Part shown: one piece after another, positions 56,027 through 63,855 of the stretch
How the letters are laid out: every line of letters begins with the position of its first letter
How positions within the stretch are numbered: the first letter of the stretch is position 1
Assembly (NCBI RefSeq): GCF_041222825.1
Contig: NZ_CP139482.1
Coordinates: 3,014,001 to 3,078,000 of the forward strand
DNA length: 64,000 bases
Origin: Candidatus Thalassolituus haligoni
GTDB lineage: Bacteria > Pseudomonadota > Gammaproteobacteria > Pseudomonadales > Oceanobacteraceae
Direction of reading: 5' to 3'
The notes under the pieces: generated by a model
Told to the model about the DNA's origin: nothing
The model's input: only the letters and a program-made list of their open reading frames with translations
Database searches by the model: none
Translations under genes and position numbers: made by a program

Positions 56027-57229
56027 GTGTCCACATCGTCTCCATCATTACGACTATTACTCACCAGCCTTGTCTGGCCTGTTTACTTACCAGGGTTATT
56101 AACCGCCACCGCTCAAACCGCCATCCTGGTACTGCTGCCGCTGTACGTACTCGAACTCGGGTACAGCCCCTCCGTCGCCGCCCTGATGCTGGCAACCCGA
56201 GGGATTGGCCAGCTGGCAGGGGATATTCCCGCCGGTATCGTCGCTGGACGCTGGGGCGACAAGATTTGCCTGATGCTCGGCGCTGCCGCCTACGTTGTCG
56301 GCTACGGCCTGATGACGCTGACCGATGTGCCATTATTGCTGGGACTGGGCGGCGTGATCGCCGGGATGGGCATGTCATTTTCACTGATCGGCAGACAATC
56401 GTACGTCACCACCCGCACCCCGGTTCACCAACGGGGCCGGGCCATCTCACTGATGGCCGGAGCCATGCGCGTTGGCTCCCTGTTAGGCCCGGCACTGGGC
56501 GGCCTTGCGGCGGTCAAGTTTGGCTACCAGGCAACCTTTGTGGTGTTGGTACTGTTATGCCTGCTGTCGTTACTGATTGTATTTTTGTCGGCCGACCGTG
56601 GTGAACCAGAAGCCGATCGCACACCCCACAGCTTTATTGCCATTGTTCAGGTGCTGACAGATCACCGTCAGGCGTTTCTCAGTGCCGGATTGGCGATGAT
56701 TTCGCTGCAATTCATGCGTGCTGGCCGAGTGGTATTATTGCCACTGGCGGGTAATGCCATCGGGCTTTCAGTCGCCGAGATCGGCCTGGTGGTCGCCGCT
56801 GCCGCCCTGATGGACAGCCTGATGTTTATTCCGGCGGGCATTATTATGGATCGCTGGGGACGCAAGGCCGCCGCCGCACCCAGCCTGTTGCTGTTTGCAT
56901 GCGGACTCGCCGCCCTCGGCTGGGCAGACAGCTACCTGGGACTGCTACTCAGCGCCCTGCTCATCGGCTTTGCCAATGGCGTCAGTGCTGGCCTGGTGAT
57001 GGTATTGGGTTCCGACTTTGCACCAGCCACCGGACGCGCCCGCTTTATGGGGGTCTGGAAACTGGTTTCCGATTCTGGCCAGGCGGCGGCACCACTGGCA
57101 ATCAGTGCTCTTCTAACAGCCGGTAGTCTATTACTTTGCTCACAACTGATTGCCGCCACCGGGCTGATCGGGCTGTATGTGATGGCGTCCCGGATGAATG
57201 AAACCCTGATCAAAAAAAACGGCCCATAA
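56027..57229 (+). CDS. Major facilitator superfamily transporter
   Basis: 400 residues from a GTG start, about 12 membrane helices in two halves. The MFS signature loop after helix 2 reads AGRWGDKICLMLG near residue 73 and its repeat in the second half IMDRWGRKAAAAP near 276. Motif-C-like GSLLGPALGG near 150 favours a drug/proton antiporter-type exporter. The substrate is unknown. A TetR remnant lies about 0.9 kb downstream and might once have been linked, but the toxin-antitoxin module separates them. Confidence 0.88.
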   Translation: MSTSSPSLRLLLTSLVWPVYLPGLLTATAQTAILVLLPLYVLELGYSPSVAALMLATRGIGQLAGDIPAGIVAGRWGDKICLMLGAAAYVVGYGLMTLTDVPLLLGLGGVIAGMGMSFSLIGRQSYVTTRTPVHQRGRAISLMAGAMRVGSLLGPALGGLAAVKFGYQATFVVLVLLCLLSLLIVFLSADRGEPEADRTPHSFIAIVQVLTDHRQAFLSAGLAMISLQFMRAGRVVLLPLAGNAIGLSVAEIGLVVAAAALMDSLMFIPAGIIMDRWGRKAAAAPSLLLFACGLAALGWADSYLGLLLSALLIGFANGVSAGLVMVLGSDFAPATGRARFMGVWKLVSDSGQAAAPLAISALLTAGSLLLCSQLIAATGLIGLYVMASRMNETLIKKNGP

Positions 57230-57291
57230 TCGGCTACAAGCAGACGGTCTGGCCCACGACAGTGCGGATAACTGACCAACCCCGAGAGGTA

Positions 57292-57330
57292 CAAAATCCA
57301 CTGGCTCAGGCTTAGGTTGACATACAGGGC
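57292..57330 (+). repeat. Left copy of an inverted repeat flanking the toxin-antitoxin module
   Basis: CAAAATCCACTGGCT, a 6-bp insertion CAGGCT, then TAGGTTGACATACAGGGC. Its inverse lacking the insertion, and with one base change, is at 58057-58089. The pair brackets the toxin-antitoxin genes. Confidence 0.75.
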
Positions 57331-57430
57331 AGACAGTCTGGAAGCGATAGAGGCATTATTGCCCTGGAATCAGATGCAAGAGTAGATGGGGTTAATGAAG
57401 CGGTTACCTACGTCTAGTTCAGATGGCAAG

Positions 57431-57472
57431 TCAAAAATCTGGGTGCTACTATAGTAGCACTTTGATTTTTGA
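57431..57472. promoter_or_regulatory. Nested palindromic operator/promoter of the toxin-antitoxin operon
   Basis: GTGCTACTATAGTAGCAC (57443-57460) is a perfect 18-bp palindrome. The outer arms TCAAAAATC (57431-57439) and GATTTTTGA (57464-57472) share the same centre, giving a 42-bp quasi-palindrome with only three non-pairing positions per side. A TATAGT -10-like hexamer lies at its centre. It is 10 bp before the antitoxin ATG, as expected for conditional autorepression by an antitoxin-toxin complex. Confidence 0.8.
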
Positions 57473-57482
57473 GGGCAGAAGA

Positions 57483-57740
57483 ATGAAGGTTGAATTGGTG
57501 ACCACCCTAAAGAGGCAAGCTACTAAAATCCTTGCAGATCTACATACGTCTAAAGAGGCCGTTTTAATTACCGAACATGGCGAACCATCAGCCTATCTTG
57601 TGGATGTTCAAGACTACGAGTTTATGCAACGTCGGTTGACTCTGCTGGAAGCTCTTTCAAAAGGAGAAAGGGCGGTACTTGATAAAAAGACGTTGACTCA
57701 TACCCAAGCTAAGGAGCGAATGGGTAAATGGCTAAAATAG
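57483..57740 (+). CDS. Phd/YefM-family antitoxin
   Basis: 85 residues from ATG 57483 (GAGGG upstream). The N-terminal Phd/YefM DNA-binding fold is seen in ELVTTLKRQATKILADLHTS and the conserved strand VLITEHGEPSAYLVDVQDYE; the C-terminal part should wrap the toxin. It overlaps the toxin gene by 13 bp. The region is more AT-rich than its neighbours, consistent with horizontal acquisition. Confidence 0.9.
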   Translation: MKVELVTTLKRQATKILADLHTSKEAVLITEHGEPSAYLVDVQDYEFMQRRLTLLEALSKGERAVLDKKTLTHTQAKERMGKWLK

Positions 57741-58042
57741 TCTGGACGGAACCAGCTCTTGATCAGTTGGATGACATTGCCGAATATATTGCTGTAGATA
57801 AGCCGGATGCAGCAAGAGAACTTGTAGCTAGAGTCTTCAAAAAAGTAGACCGCTTGGAGCAGTTTCCGAACTCAGGGAGAGAGCCGCCAGAACTTCCTGA
57901 CTCTATTTACCGAGAAGTTGTATGCAACCCATGCCGAGTTTTCTATAGGTGTGATGGAAATAATGTGCTTACCCTTCATCTCATGAGAGATGAGATGCAA
58001 TTGAGGAAGTACTTACTGAGTGATGAGTATGGCAGCAGCTAA
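57728..58042 (+). CDS. ParE/RelE-family toxin
   Basis: 104 residues with the compact RelE/ParE fold pattern: VWTEPALDQLDDIAEYIAVD, then LVARVFKKVDRLEQFPNSGREPPEL, REVVCNPCRVFYRCDG and a C-terminal LHLMRDEMQLRKYL. The wording RxxxxxPxRVFYR and the LEQFPNSGR turn favour the ParE-like branch (gyrase poisons) over ribosome-dependent RelE, but this is not certain. Translated from within the antitoxin 3' end. Confidence 0.88.
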   Translation: MAKIVWTEPALDQLDDIAEYIAVDKPDAARELVARVFKKVDRLEQFPNSGREPPELPDSIYREVVCNPCRVFYRCDGNNVLTLHLMRDEMQLRKYLLSDEYGSS

Positions 58043-58056
58043 TCGGCTAGCCGAGG

Positions 58057-58089
58057 GCCCTGTGTGTCAACCTAAGCCAGTGGATTTTG
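58057..58089 (-). repeat. Right copy of the inverted repeat flanking the toxin-antitoxin module
   Basis: GCCCTGTGTGTCAACCTA followed by AGCCAGTGGATTTTG; inverse of the copy at 57292-57330, 15 bp after the toxin stop. Confidence 0.75.
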
Positions 58090-58119
58090 AGATGCCGTTT
58101 TATGCATGCCCCAACGCGG

Positions 58120-58290
58120 ATGTCCCGTGACCGTGATATTGAGAAGCGGCAAAAAACCGGTTGGCGCGGCCCGCGTCTTTCTTGAGGATCGCTCTTATCA
58201 CTCGCTGACGATTCGGGATATCTCTGCACAGTCGCGATGGTGAGTTATTATTTTGGCGGCAAGGCAAGGCTGGACTTTTTCGCGCTCTGA
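58120..58290 (+). pseudogene. Remnant of a TetR-family regulator
   Basis: Frame-shifting fragments read as a TetR N-terminal domain: SRDRDIEKRQK, then (another frame) AARVFLEDRSYHSLTIRDIS followed by AQS, then VSYYFGGKARL, the classic recognition-helix/'YYxFxxK' segment. At least two frameshifts separate them. Further decayed C-terminal sequence may extend to about 58467. It cannot encode a functional repressor. Confidence 0.6.
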
Positions 58291-58475
58291 TCCCGCTGGT
58301 CATTAATGTGACTTTCAGGTTGCTGATCGCCACTTTTCTGCTGCTGGGCTACTGCCTTGTCTGTATACAATTCTGCAAGATGTGCGCGGAAACTGAGCCA
58401 TTGGGTCAACGGCCCAGTCCGCACACCGCTACGGTGATAACAGCATTCTTTCAGTCTGCCGTATAACCTGTTTGC

Positions 58476-59135
58476 TCAACGTGTGCGATGCTGCAATAGC
58501 AGACGGGCGTCCACTCCTTTGAACTTTTTTCTGGCACGTTCAATCGCTTGTGACAGGATGCGATCGGTGGCCACTGGCCCGAGCTGCTCACACATGGCGA
58601 CATAAACCAGATTCAACAGTGTTTTTAATTCACCAAAATCGGGCGACAGCAAATTAGTGGACGACTTGCCTAAGGCCAGCATGGAAAACGCATACACCAG
58701 ATCCGGCGTCACCCCACGTTGTTGCGCCTGTTCTTCAGCCTGCATCCGTACCTGCTGAACTTGCGCGGCTGGTACCTGGAGCATTAATTCTTGTACCACA
58801 GCGCTGAAACAGGGCATCCATTCGTGCGTATTGAGCGTAACCGGGTTGTCCAGTATGCCATTACGTTGCCGATAGGCTTCCATTTGCGAGATCGGGTCAG
58901 CCTTCAGGCCAGATGTCCCTCTCATCAGCAAGCCAATCAGATCACGATAAAGCTGTGATCGATTGGAGGCGATGGCATGCAAATCCCGACAGTCGTTAAA
59001 GAAGCCGTTCAACTCATACTGGGATTTCTGGGCATAGCCTTCTTCCCAGCGCCACATCACGTCCCAGAGCTCGTCGCCATCCAGTACTTCACTCAGTACG
59101 GTATACACCGCACGGCGTTTGGTATTGATATTCAT
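58476..59135 (-). CDS. Hypothetical protein downstream of amtB
   Basis: 219 residues from ATG 59135 with GGAG upstream; a GTG two codons earlier is possible. Predicted soluble and mostly helical (WRWEEGYAQKSQYELNGFF, QVQQVRMQAEEQAQQRGV, TDRILSQAIERARKKF). No signal peptide, nucleotide-binding or DNA-binding motif was recognised. It lies 16 bp after the amtB stop, in the position where many bacteria encode the PII protein GlnK, but it is not a PII homologue. The shared nitrogen-type promoter suggests a role in ammonium or nitrogen control. Confidence 0.75.
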   Translation of the reverse strand: MNINTKRRAVYTVLSEVLDGDELWDVMWRWEEGYAQKSQYELNGFFNDCRDLHAIASNRSQLYRDLIGLLMRGTSGLKADPISQMEAYRQRNGILDNPVTLNTHEWMPCFSAVVQELMLQVPAAQVQQVRMQAEEQAQQRGVTPDLVYAFSMLALGKSSTNLLSPDFGELKTLLNLVYVAMCEQLGPVATDRILSQAIERARKKFKGVDARLLLQHRTR

Positions 59136-59150
59136 CCGCACGCTCCATAC

Positions 59151-60443
59151 TTACTGACGAAAGTACGTCATGTCTTTGTGGAACTCGGGATAGGCCACTT
59201 CATAGTGTTCAGACACATCAAGGCCCTGCTGCTCTTCAGCGGTGGTAACCCGTAAACCTATCGTCATCCGAATCAGCCCAAACGTCAGCAGTGACAGCGG
59301 GAAAGCCCATACGAACGCAGCCACAATGCCAATCAACTGCACCATCACCTGATGAGTGTTAAACAGATCCCCTGTCACAAACATACCGGCGGCCAGCGTA
59401 CCCCAGACGCCAGCAAAGCCATGCACTGGTACCGCACCCACGACGTCATCCAGTTTCATCCGTTCCATCATCAATGACCCGGCGACGGCGATCATACCGG
59501 CAATCAGTCCTGTCAGAATGGCCCATTGAGGCTCCATGCTGGCGCATCCTGCGGTAATGCCAACCAGCCCGGCAATACTGCCATTGACGGTTGCTGTCAG
59601 CAGGATAGGGACTCGGAATACGCGGCTGAACAGCAAGGCACCGAGCGCACCGGCACCGGCTGCAAGTTGGGTATTCAACGCGATCAAACCGATATCCGCC
59701 GTCGCAGCCAAGGTGCTACCGCCATTGAAGCCAAACCAGCCGAGCCAGAGAATAAAACCACCCAGAGCGACCAACGACAGGTTATGCCCTGGAATATTGC
59801 GGGCTTCGCCAGTTTCACGGGAGAAACGACCAGTACGAGGTCCTAACACCATAATGCCCGCCAGAGCACACCAGGCTCCGACCGAGTGCACCACGGTCGA
59901 ACCGGCAAAATCAATAAAGCCCATATTAGCCAGCCAGCCAGAGCCACCGTACAGGCCACCCCAAACCCAACTGCCAAACACCGGATAGATAAAAGCCGCA
60001 ATTACAGCCGACGCCACCAGATAGGCATCGTAGCGGGTACGTTCAGCCATTGAGCCGCTACAAATCGTGACTGCGGTTGCGGCAAACATGGTCTGGAATA
60101 GCAAGACGGTGTAATCCCAGGGTTCGGCACCCGACATCATGAAGTGACTGGTACCAAAGTACCCGGTGACGTTATTACCAAACATCAGCCCATACCCGAC
60201 CAGCCAGAACATCAGGGTTCCCAAGCACACGTCCATGTAGTTTTTCATCATCACATTGACGGAGTTTTTTGCCCGTGACATGCCAGCTTCCAGTAAGGCA
60301 AAGCCTGCTTGCATAAAAAACACCAATGCAGCGGCAGTCACGACCCAAATGGTATCGGCCGCCAGAGTGGAAACGACGGATTCCTCCGCCTGGGCTGGCA
60401 ACCCGATCAGGCAGCCGATGAATACTACGGCCAATCTGCGCAT
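59151..60443 (-). CDS. amtB: AmtB, ammonium transporter
   Basis: Trimeric ammonium channel of 430 residues. A signal-like N-terminus (RLAVVFIGCLIGLPAQA) precedes eleven membrane helices. The twin pore histidines are His186 (STVVHSVGAW) and His341 (VPVHGFAGVWG); the external site is around AATAVTICSGSMAER. The promoter region carries a sigma-54 site and an NtrC site, so induction by nitrogen limitation is expected. Confidence 0.96.
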   Translation of the reverse strand: MRRLAVVFIGCLIGLPAQAEESVVSTLAADTIWVVTAAALVFFMQAGFALLEAGMSRAKNSVNVMMKNYMDVCLGTLMFWLVGYGLMFGNNVTGYFGTSHFMMSGAEPWDYTVLLFQTMFAATAVTICSGSMAERTRYDAYLVASAVIAAFIYPVFGSWVWGGLYGGSGWLANMGFIDFAGSTVVHSVGAWCALAGIMVLGPRTGRFSRETGEARNIPGHNLSLVALGGFILWLGWFGFNGGSTLAATADIGLIALNTQLAAGAGALGALLFSRVFRVPILLTATVNGSIAGLVGITAGCASMEPQWAILTGLIAGMIAVAGSLMMERMKLDDVVGAVPVHGFAGVWGTLAAGMFVTGDLFNTHQVMVQLIGIVAAFVWAFPLSLLTFGLIRMTIGLRVTTAEEQQGLDVSEHYEVAYPEFHKDMTYFRQ

Positions 60444-60564
60444 ATATTATCCTCGTTGTTATATAGCGATAAAAAGCAACCTTGTGACAGCCATGGCTAT
60501 CTCCCCCCAGACACAGCCATGGCCAACCCCACAAAGTGCGGTGTGACAGATCACCGGATTAACG

Positions 60565-60580
60565 GGCAATCCATATGCCA
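60565..60580 (-). promoter_or_regulatory. Sigma-54-type promoter for amtB
   Basis: Minus strand TGGCAT-N5-TTGCC matches the -24/-12 consensus with GG and GC correctly spaced. The start point would be near 60553, giving a leader of about 110 nt before amtB. Confidence 0.7.
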
Positions 60581-60590
60581 TCTCGCTAGC

Positions 60591-60605
60591 GCACCGACAG
60601 GGTGC
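60591..60605. promoter_or_regulatory. NtrC-type binding site upstream of amtB
   Basis: GCACC-GACAG-GGTGC is a perfect match to the NtrC dyad GCACC-N5-GGTGC. It lies 10 bp upstream of the -24 element. NtrC sites are often further upstream, so the close position is unusual, but the dyad itself is exact. Confidence 0.7.
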
Positions 60606-61003
60606 ATCTGTCATATGTCAAAGTGGACGGTGGTGCTTGCATTCCATAACAAGGGTTTCAGTCACGATTAAATGCGCTGAAAATGTGCTTGCAGGTGTAA
60701 CCCAAAGCGTTGATAAAAAGATCAGTGACCGATTTTGGAAAAGCAGGAATCAGACTGGTGCAACCAGTACCAGCCGTACCTAGCATCACCACAGAAGCGT
60801 GCACCGGGACAGCACACGGGTAGAAAAACGACGCCTAAAATTAACCGCCGCAATTGATCTGTCTCAGTCATAACATCCGATTAAAATGCCAATACTGGAC
60901 AATGTAGATACAAGGGTCTGCAGATGACGACAGAGGGTCGTCCCGATAAACAGGTCTTACGCTGGACAAGACGTTTTATGATTGAGAGGTTGAACACCAG
61001 CCT
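60606..61003. other. Intergenic region, no supported gene
   Basis: About 400 bp between the NtrC site and the YigZ-family gene. No gene, RNA or clear terminator was recognised; a short imperfect hairpin (AGAGG/CCTCT near 60990) is not convincing. Confidence 0.4.
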
Positions 61004-61636
61004 CTACGAGTGATCATGCTGGATTGGCTTGACCACCCTGACAGCACCGCCACTCTGGTTGGTCAGAGCCAGGATAAAATTTTCTCGGTCACTATCGGCC
61101 ACCAGCAGCTTCATACAGACCCGTGCCTGAAAATCGCAGTGTTCTATGGTGGTGGGGTATTGATCCAGCAAATGCCGGACAACGGCTTCCATCGGGTAGT
61201 CGTATTCCAGCGTTAACCGGGTTTGCGGGATACGCTGTTCAGTTGGCAATTCCGCCAGCCCGAGGATAACGGCATCAGAGTACGCCCGCTGTAGTCCACC
61301 GGTACCGAGTTTGATACCACCAAAATAACGCACCACGGCCACTACAATTTCTCCCAGGCCACTGTGTTGCAGCACCTTGAGCATTGGCCGTCCGGCGGTG
61401 CCGCCCGGTTCGCCGTCGTCACTCATAGACATCACTGTGGTATCCGGTGCTCCGGCAATGTAGGCCCAGCACACATGGCGTGCCTGGGGATGCAACTCCC
61501 GAATTGAACGAATAAAGGCCTCTGCCGCTGCCCGGTCGCTGGCCTGCCCCACAAAGGTTATAAACTGGCTACGCTTGATTTCCAGCTCGCGGATATGAGG
61601 CTCTGGCGTTACGGGGACGGAGTAAACTGGGGTCAT
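61004..61636 (-). CDS. YigZ/IMPACT family protein
   Basis: 210 residues from ATG 61636; a TTG six codons earlier is an alternative start. The N-terminal UPF0029 domain shows KRSQFITFVGQASDRAAAEAF, then HVCWAYIAGAP, the signature MSDDGEPGGTAGRPML near residue 75, and VVAVVRYFGGIKLGTGGL. A C-terminal ferredoxin-like domain follows. Family members (E. coli YigZ, eukaryotic IMPACT) are linked to translation or stress control, without a settled biochemical function. Confidence 0.92.
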   Translation of the reverse strand: MTPVYSVPVTPEPHIRELEIKRSQFITFVGQASDRAAAEAFIRSIRELHPQARHVCWAYIAGAPDTTVMSMSDDGEPGGTAGRPMLKVLQHSGLGEIVVAVVRYFGGIKLGTGGLQRAYSDAVILGLAELPTEQRIPQTRLTLEYDYPMEAVVRHLLDQYPTTIEHCDFQARVCMKLLVADSDRENFILALTNQSGGAVRVVKPIQHDHS

Positions 61637-61705
61637 AACAGGACTTGTCGGCAAGAATAACAGGGGGAATTCTGACGCCTTGTGGCGTCAGTGTCGACGA
61701 AAGCC

Positions 61706-62848
61706 TCAGAACGACAGTACCAAACCTGCTGATAACGCTTGTGGCGAGCGGCCTGGCAAGGTTGCCAGCTCATCACCGTGAGTACCGTCAACGCCTTGAA
61801 AGCTGGCGTTGCTGTCGTTGTTGGTGCGGGTATAAACACCGTAGGTTTTGAGCGATTTGGACAACTTGCGCTCTACCCCGCCAGATAACATCACAGCACC
61901 AGTGTCCTCACTGTGACGATAGCTGGCTGCTTTCATGATGCTGCCCAGCCAGGTCAGTTTGCCCGATTTCCACGCGCTCTGTAGTGCCCAGGCTTTACGG
62001 TCGAGGTCGGTGATACTGTGGTCGTCGGGCTGGTAACGCAAATTTTCCATCAAACCTTGCAGTGTCCATTGTGCCCCCCGATAACGCGCCAGAATACGCC
62101 AGCTGTCAGAGTCACCGCTGGCTGACCCCAGTGCCAGTTGCTGCCAGTGTTCTGTGGCGGCTGCCAGCGTCCAGCCTGCACGCGACCAGTCGGCCCGAGC
62201 ACCCACGTAGAGCCGCTGATTGTTATCGACGTAACCGGACGACTTCACCGCATCTGGTGAATATTGCAGTGCCAAATGCAGCGCTCCGCCAGCCAGCGGG
62301 GTTTGCCAGCGTCCCAGCAGCATGTTTTCCACCCGCAAGTCGAGGGCATTGCCGCGATTGGCTCCGGCCCCCAGAATTGCACCGCGGTCGGCAACAGTAT
62401 GCTTGAGCAAGCTGTAATCCAGCGCAATGCCTTTCACCAGGCTGTCGTAGCGACCCGCCAGCAGTTCTGCGGTACGTTGATCACTTGGCTGCCAACGCAA
62501 GCCCAGATAACTGTTACGCGTCGTCCAGGTATTGCTGCTACTGCCATCCGGGGTGATGTTCTGTTCTATCTGATAGAAGGCTGTCAGCCCGGCGACATCG
62601 GTAGGTATTTCTCCCCGCAGGCCGATTTTCGAAGAGTTGAAGGACAGGCTGACATCCCCCGACGACAGTTTGTCGCTGGCACTGGCAGCTGCTTCAGCCT
62701 CCGATATATCGGAATCCAGATAATCCAGCGAGGCATGCAAGCTGCCGTAAAAGTTCAGGGGATGGTCTCCCAGCTCCACCGCCGTTGCCTGCCATGTCGC
62801 GCCAAGCAGGATGACTCCTGCGGTGAAATACAGTCTCGTTGTCTTCAT
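61706..62848 (-). CDS. Outer membrane porin (Gram-negative general porin type)
   Basis: 380 residues from ATG 62848. The signal peptide (TTRLYFTAGVILLGATWQATA) is followed by VELGDHPLNFYGSLHASLDYLDSD, the usual first strand. Alternating strands continue to a C-terminal Phe (SAGLVLSF), the barrel assembly signal. FNSSKIGLRGEIPTDVAGLTAFYQIEQ is the porin-family second-hairpin motif. Its start is 72 bp from a ModE-type operator shared with the divergent modA gene, raising the possibility that it helps anion entry under molybdate limitation. Confidence 0.9.
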   Translation of the reverse strand: MKTTRLYFTAGVILLGATWQATAVELGDHPLNFYGSLHASLDYLDSDISEAEAAASASDKLSSGDVSLSFNSSKIGLRGEIPTDVAGLTAFYQIEQNITPDGSSSNTWTTRNSYLGLRWQPSDQRTAELLAGRYDSLVKGIALDYSLLKHTVADRGAILGAGANRGNALDLRVENMLLGRWQTPLAGGALHLALQYSPDAVKSSGYVDNNQRLYVGARADWSRAGWTLAAATEHWQQLALGSASGDSDSWRILARYRGAQWTLQGLMENLRYQPDDHSITDLDRKAWALQSAWKSGKLTWLGSIMKAASYRHSEDTGAVMLSGGVERKLSKSLKTYGVYTRTNNDSNASFQGVDGTHGDELATLPGRSPQALSAGLVLSF

Positions 62849-62919
62849 TTTAATCGTCCAGAATGTCAAGTAGTGGGTATGGGGCGATATGCACACCAGT
62901 ATTTCCTGGTTGCCACAAT

Positions 62920-62943
62920 CGTTATATAGGCTAGTATACAGCG
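62920..62943. promoter_or_regulatory. ModE-type operator between the porin and modA genes
   Basis: CGTTATATA, six bases, TATACAGCG: inverted half-sites that fit the ModE consensus (CGNTATATA with its inverse), seven of nine positions symmetric. It lies 36 bp before the modA ATG and 72 bp before the porin ATG on the other strand. Confidence 0.75.
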
Positions 62944-62979
62944 AATCCAATAACCACATTTTTTACCGGAGTATTTGGC

Positions 62980-63807
62980 ATGATTGATCAACCAACGACT
63001 TTCTCAACTCTCTCGCGTCCCGATACAGACAGGCGCCAGTACCGTCACCAAAGCCCGCGAATAATCCGAGACATCGCTCTGTTCATGGGCACACTGTTGT
63101 GCCTGACAACAGCCCATGCCGATACAGTGGCCGTCGCCGTTGCGGCCAATTTCACTGCTCCGATGAAACAAATAGCCGCCGAATTTGAAGAAAAAACCGG
63201 CCATGTCGCACAACTGTCCTTTGGCTCATCAGGCAAGTTTGTAGCCCAGATCCAGAATGGAGCTCCTTTTGATGTGTTTTTATCGGCTGATCAGCAAAAA
63301 CCGGAAGTGTTGGAAACCGCCGGAACTGCGGTTGCAGGTAGCCGCTTCAGCTATGCACTGGGACGCTTGGCGTTGTGGACAATCCAGCCAGACATTGATC
63401 CGCTTGCAACCCTGCGTAATGGCCAGTTCAACAAGCTGGCCATTGCCAATCCACGCCTGGCCCCTTATGGACTGGCGGCCACCCAGGTCATCACCCAGTT
63501 GGGATTGAGCGAGTCTATCGAGAGTAAACTGGTTCAAGGAGATAGCATTGCCCAGGCTTGGCAATTTGTCAGTACCGGTAACGCGGATCTCGGTTTTGTG
63601 GCGCTGTCACAGATCAGCCTCAACGGCAAGATATCGAAGGGAACGGCATGGGTGGTGCCGCTAGAGCAGCACGACCCCATCCGTCAGGACGCAGTACTGC
63701 TGCAACGCGGAGAACACAACAAGGCCGCAGTGGCGCTGTTGCAGTACCTGCAATCAGCACCGGCACGGTTGATTATCCGCCAGTATGGTTATGACATTCC
63801 GCAGTAA
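62980..63807 (+). CDS. modA: ModA, molybdate-binding periplasmic protein
   Basis: Substrate-binding protein of the molybdate ABC importer. It has 275 residues. The signal peptide core is IALFMGTLLCLTTAHA after an unusually long basic n-region; an ATG at 63085 would trim it but would leave only a short signal. The mature protein shows the ModA pattern VAVAANFTAPMKQIAAEFEE, FGSSGKFVAQIQNGAPFDVF (oxyanion site) and LAPYGLAATQV. modB and modC are not visible; downstream a ModE-like gene converges on it. Confidence 0.95.
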   Translation: MIDQPTTFSTLSRPDTDRRQYRHQSPRIIRDIALFMGTLLCLTTAHADTVAVAVAANFTAPMKQIAAEFEEKTGHVAQLSFGSSGKFVAQIQNGAPFDVFLSADQQKPEVLETAGTAVAGSRFSYALGRLALWTIQPDIDPLATLRNGQFNKLAIANPRLAPYGLAATQVITQLGLSESIESKLVQGDSIAQAWQFVSTGNADLGFVALSQISLNGKISKGTAWVVPLEQHDPIRQDAVLLQRGEHNKAAVALLQYLQSAPARLIIRQYGYDIPQ

Positions 63808-63855
63808 GCCCGCAGAACAGAGAGCCAGCAGCCCCGGTGGGTCAGTAGTCAGTGC

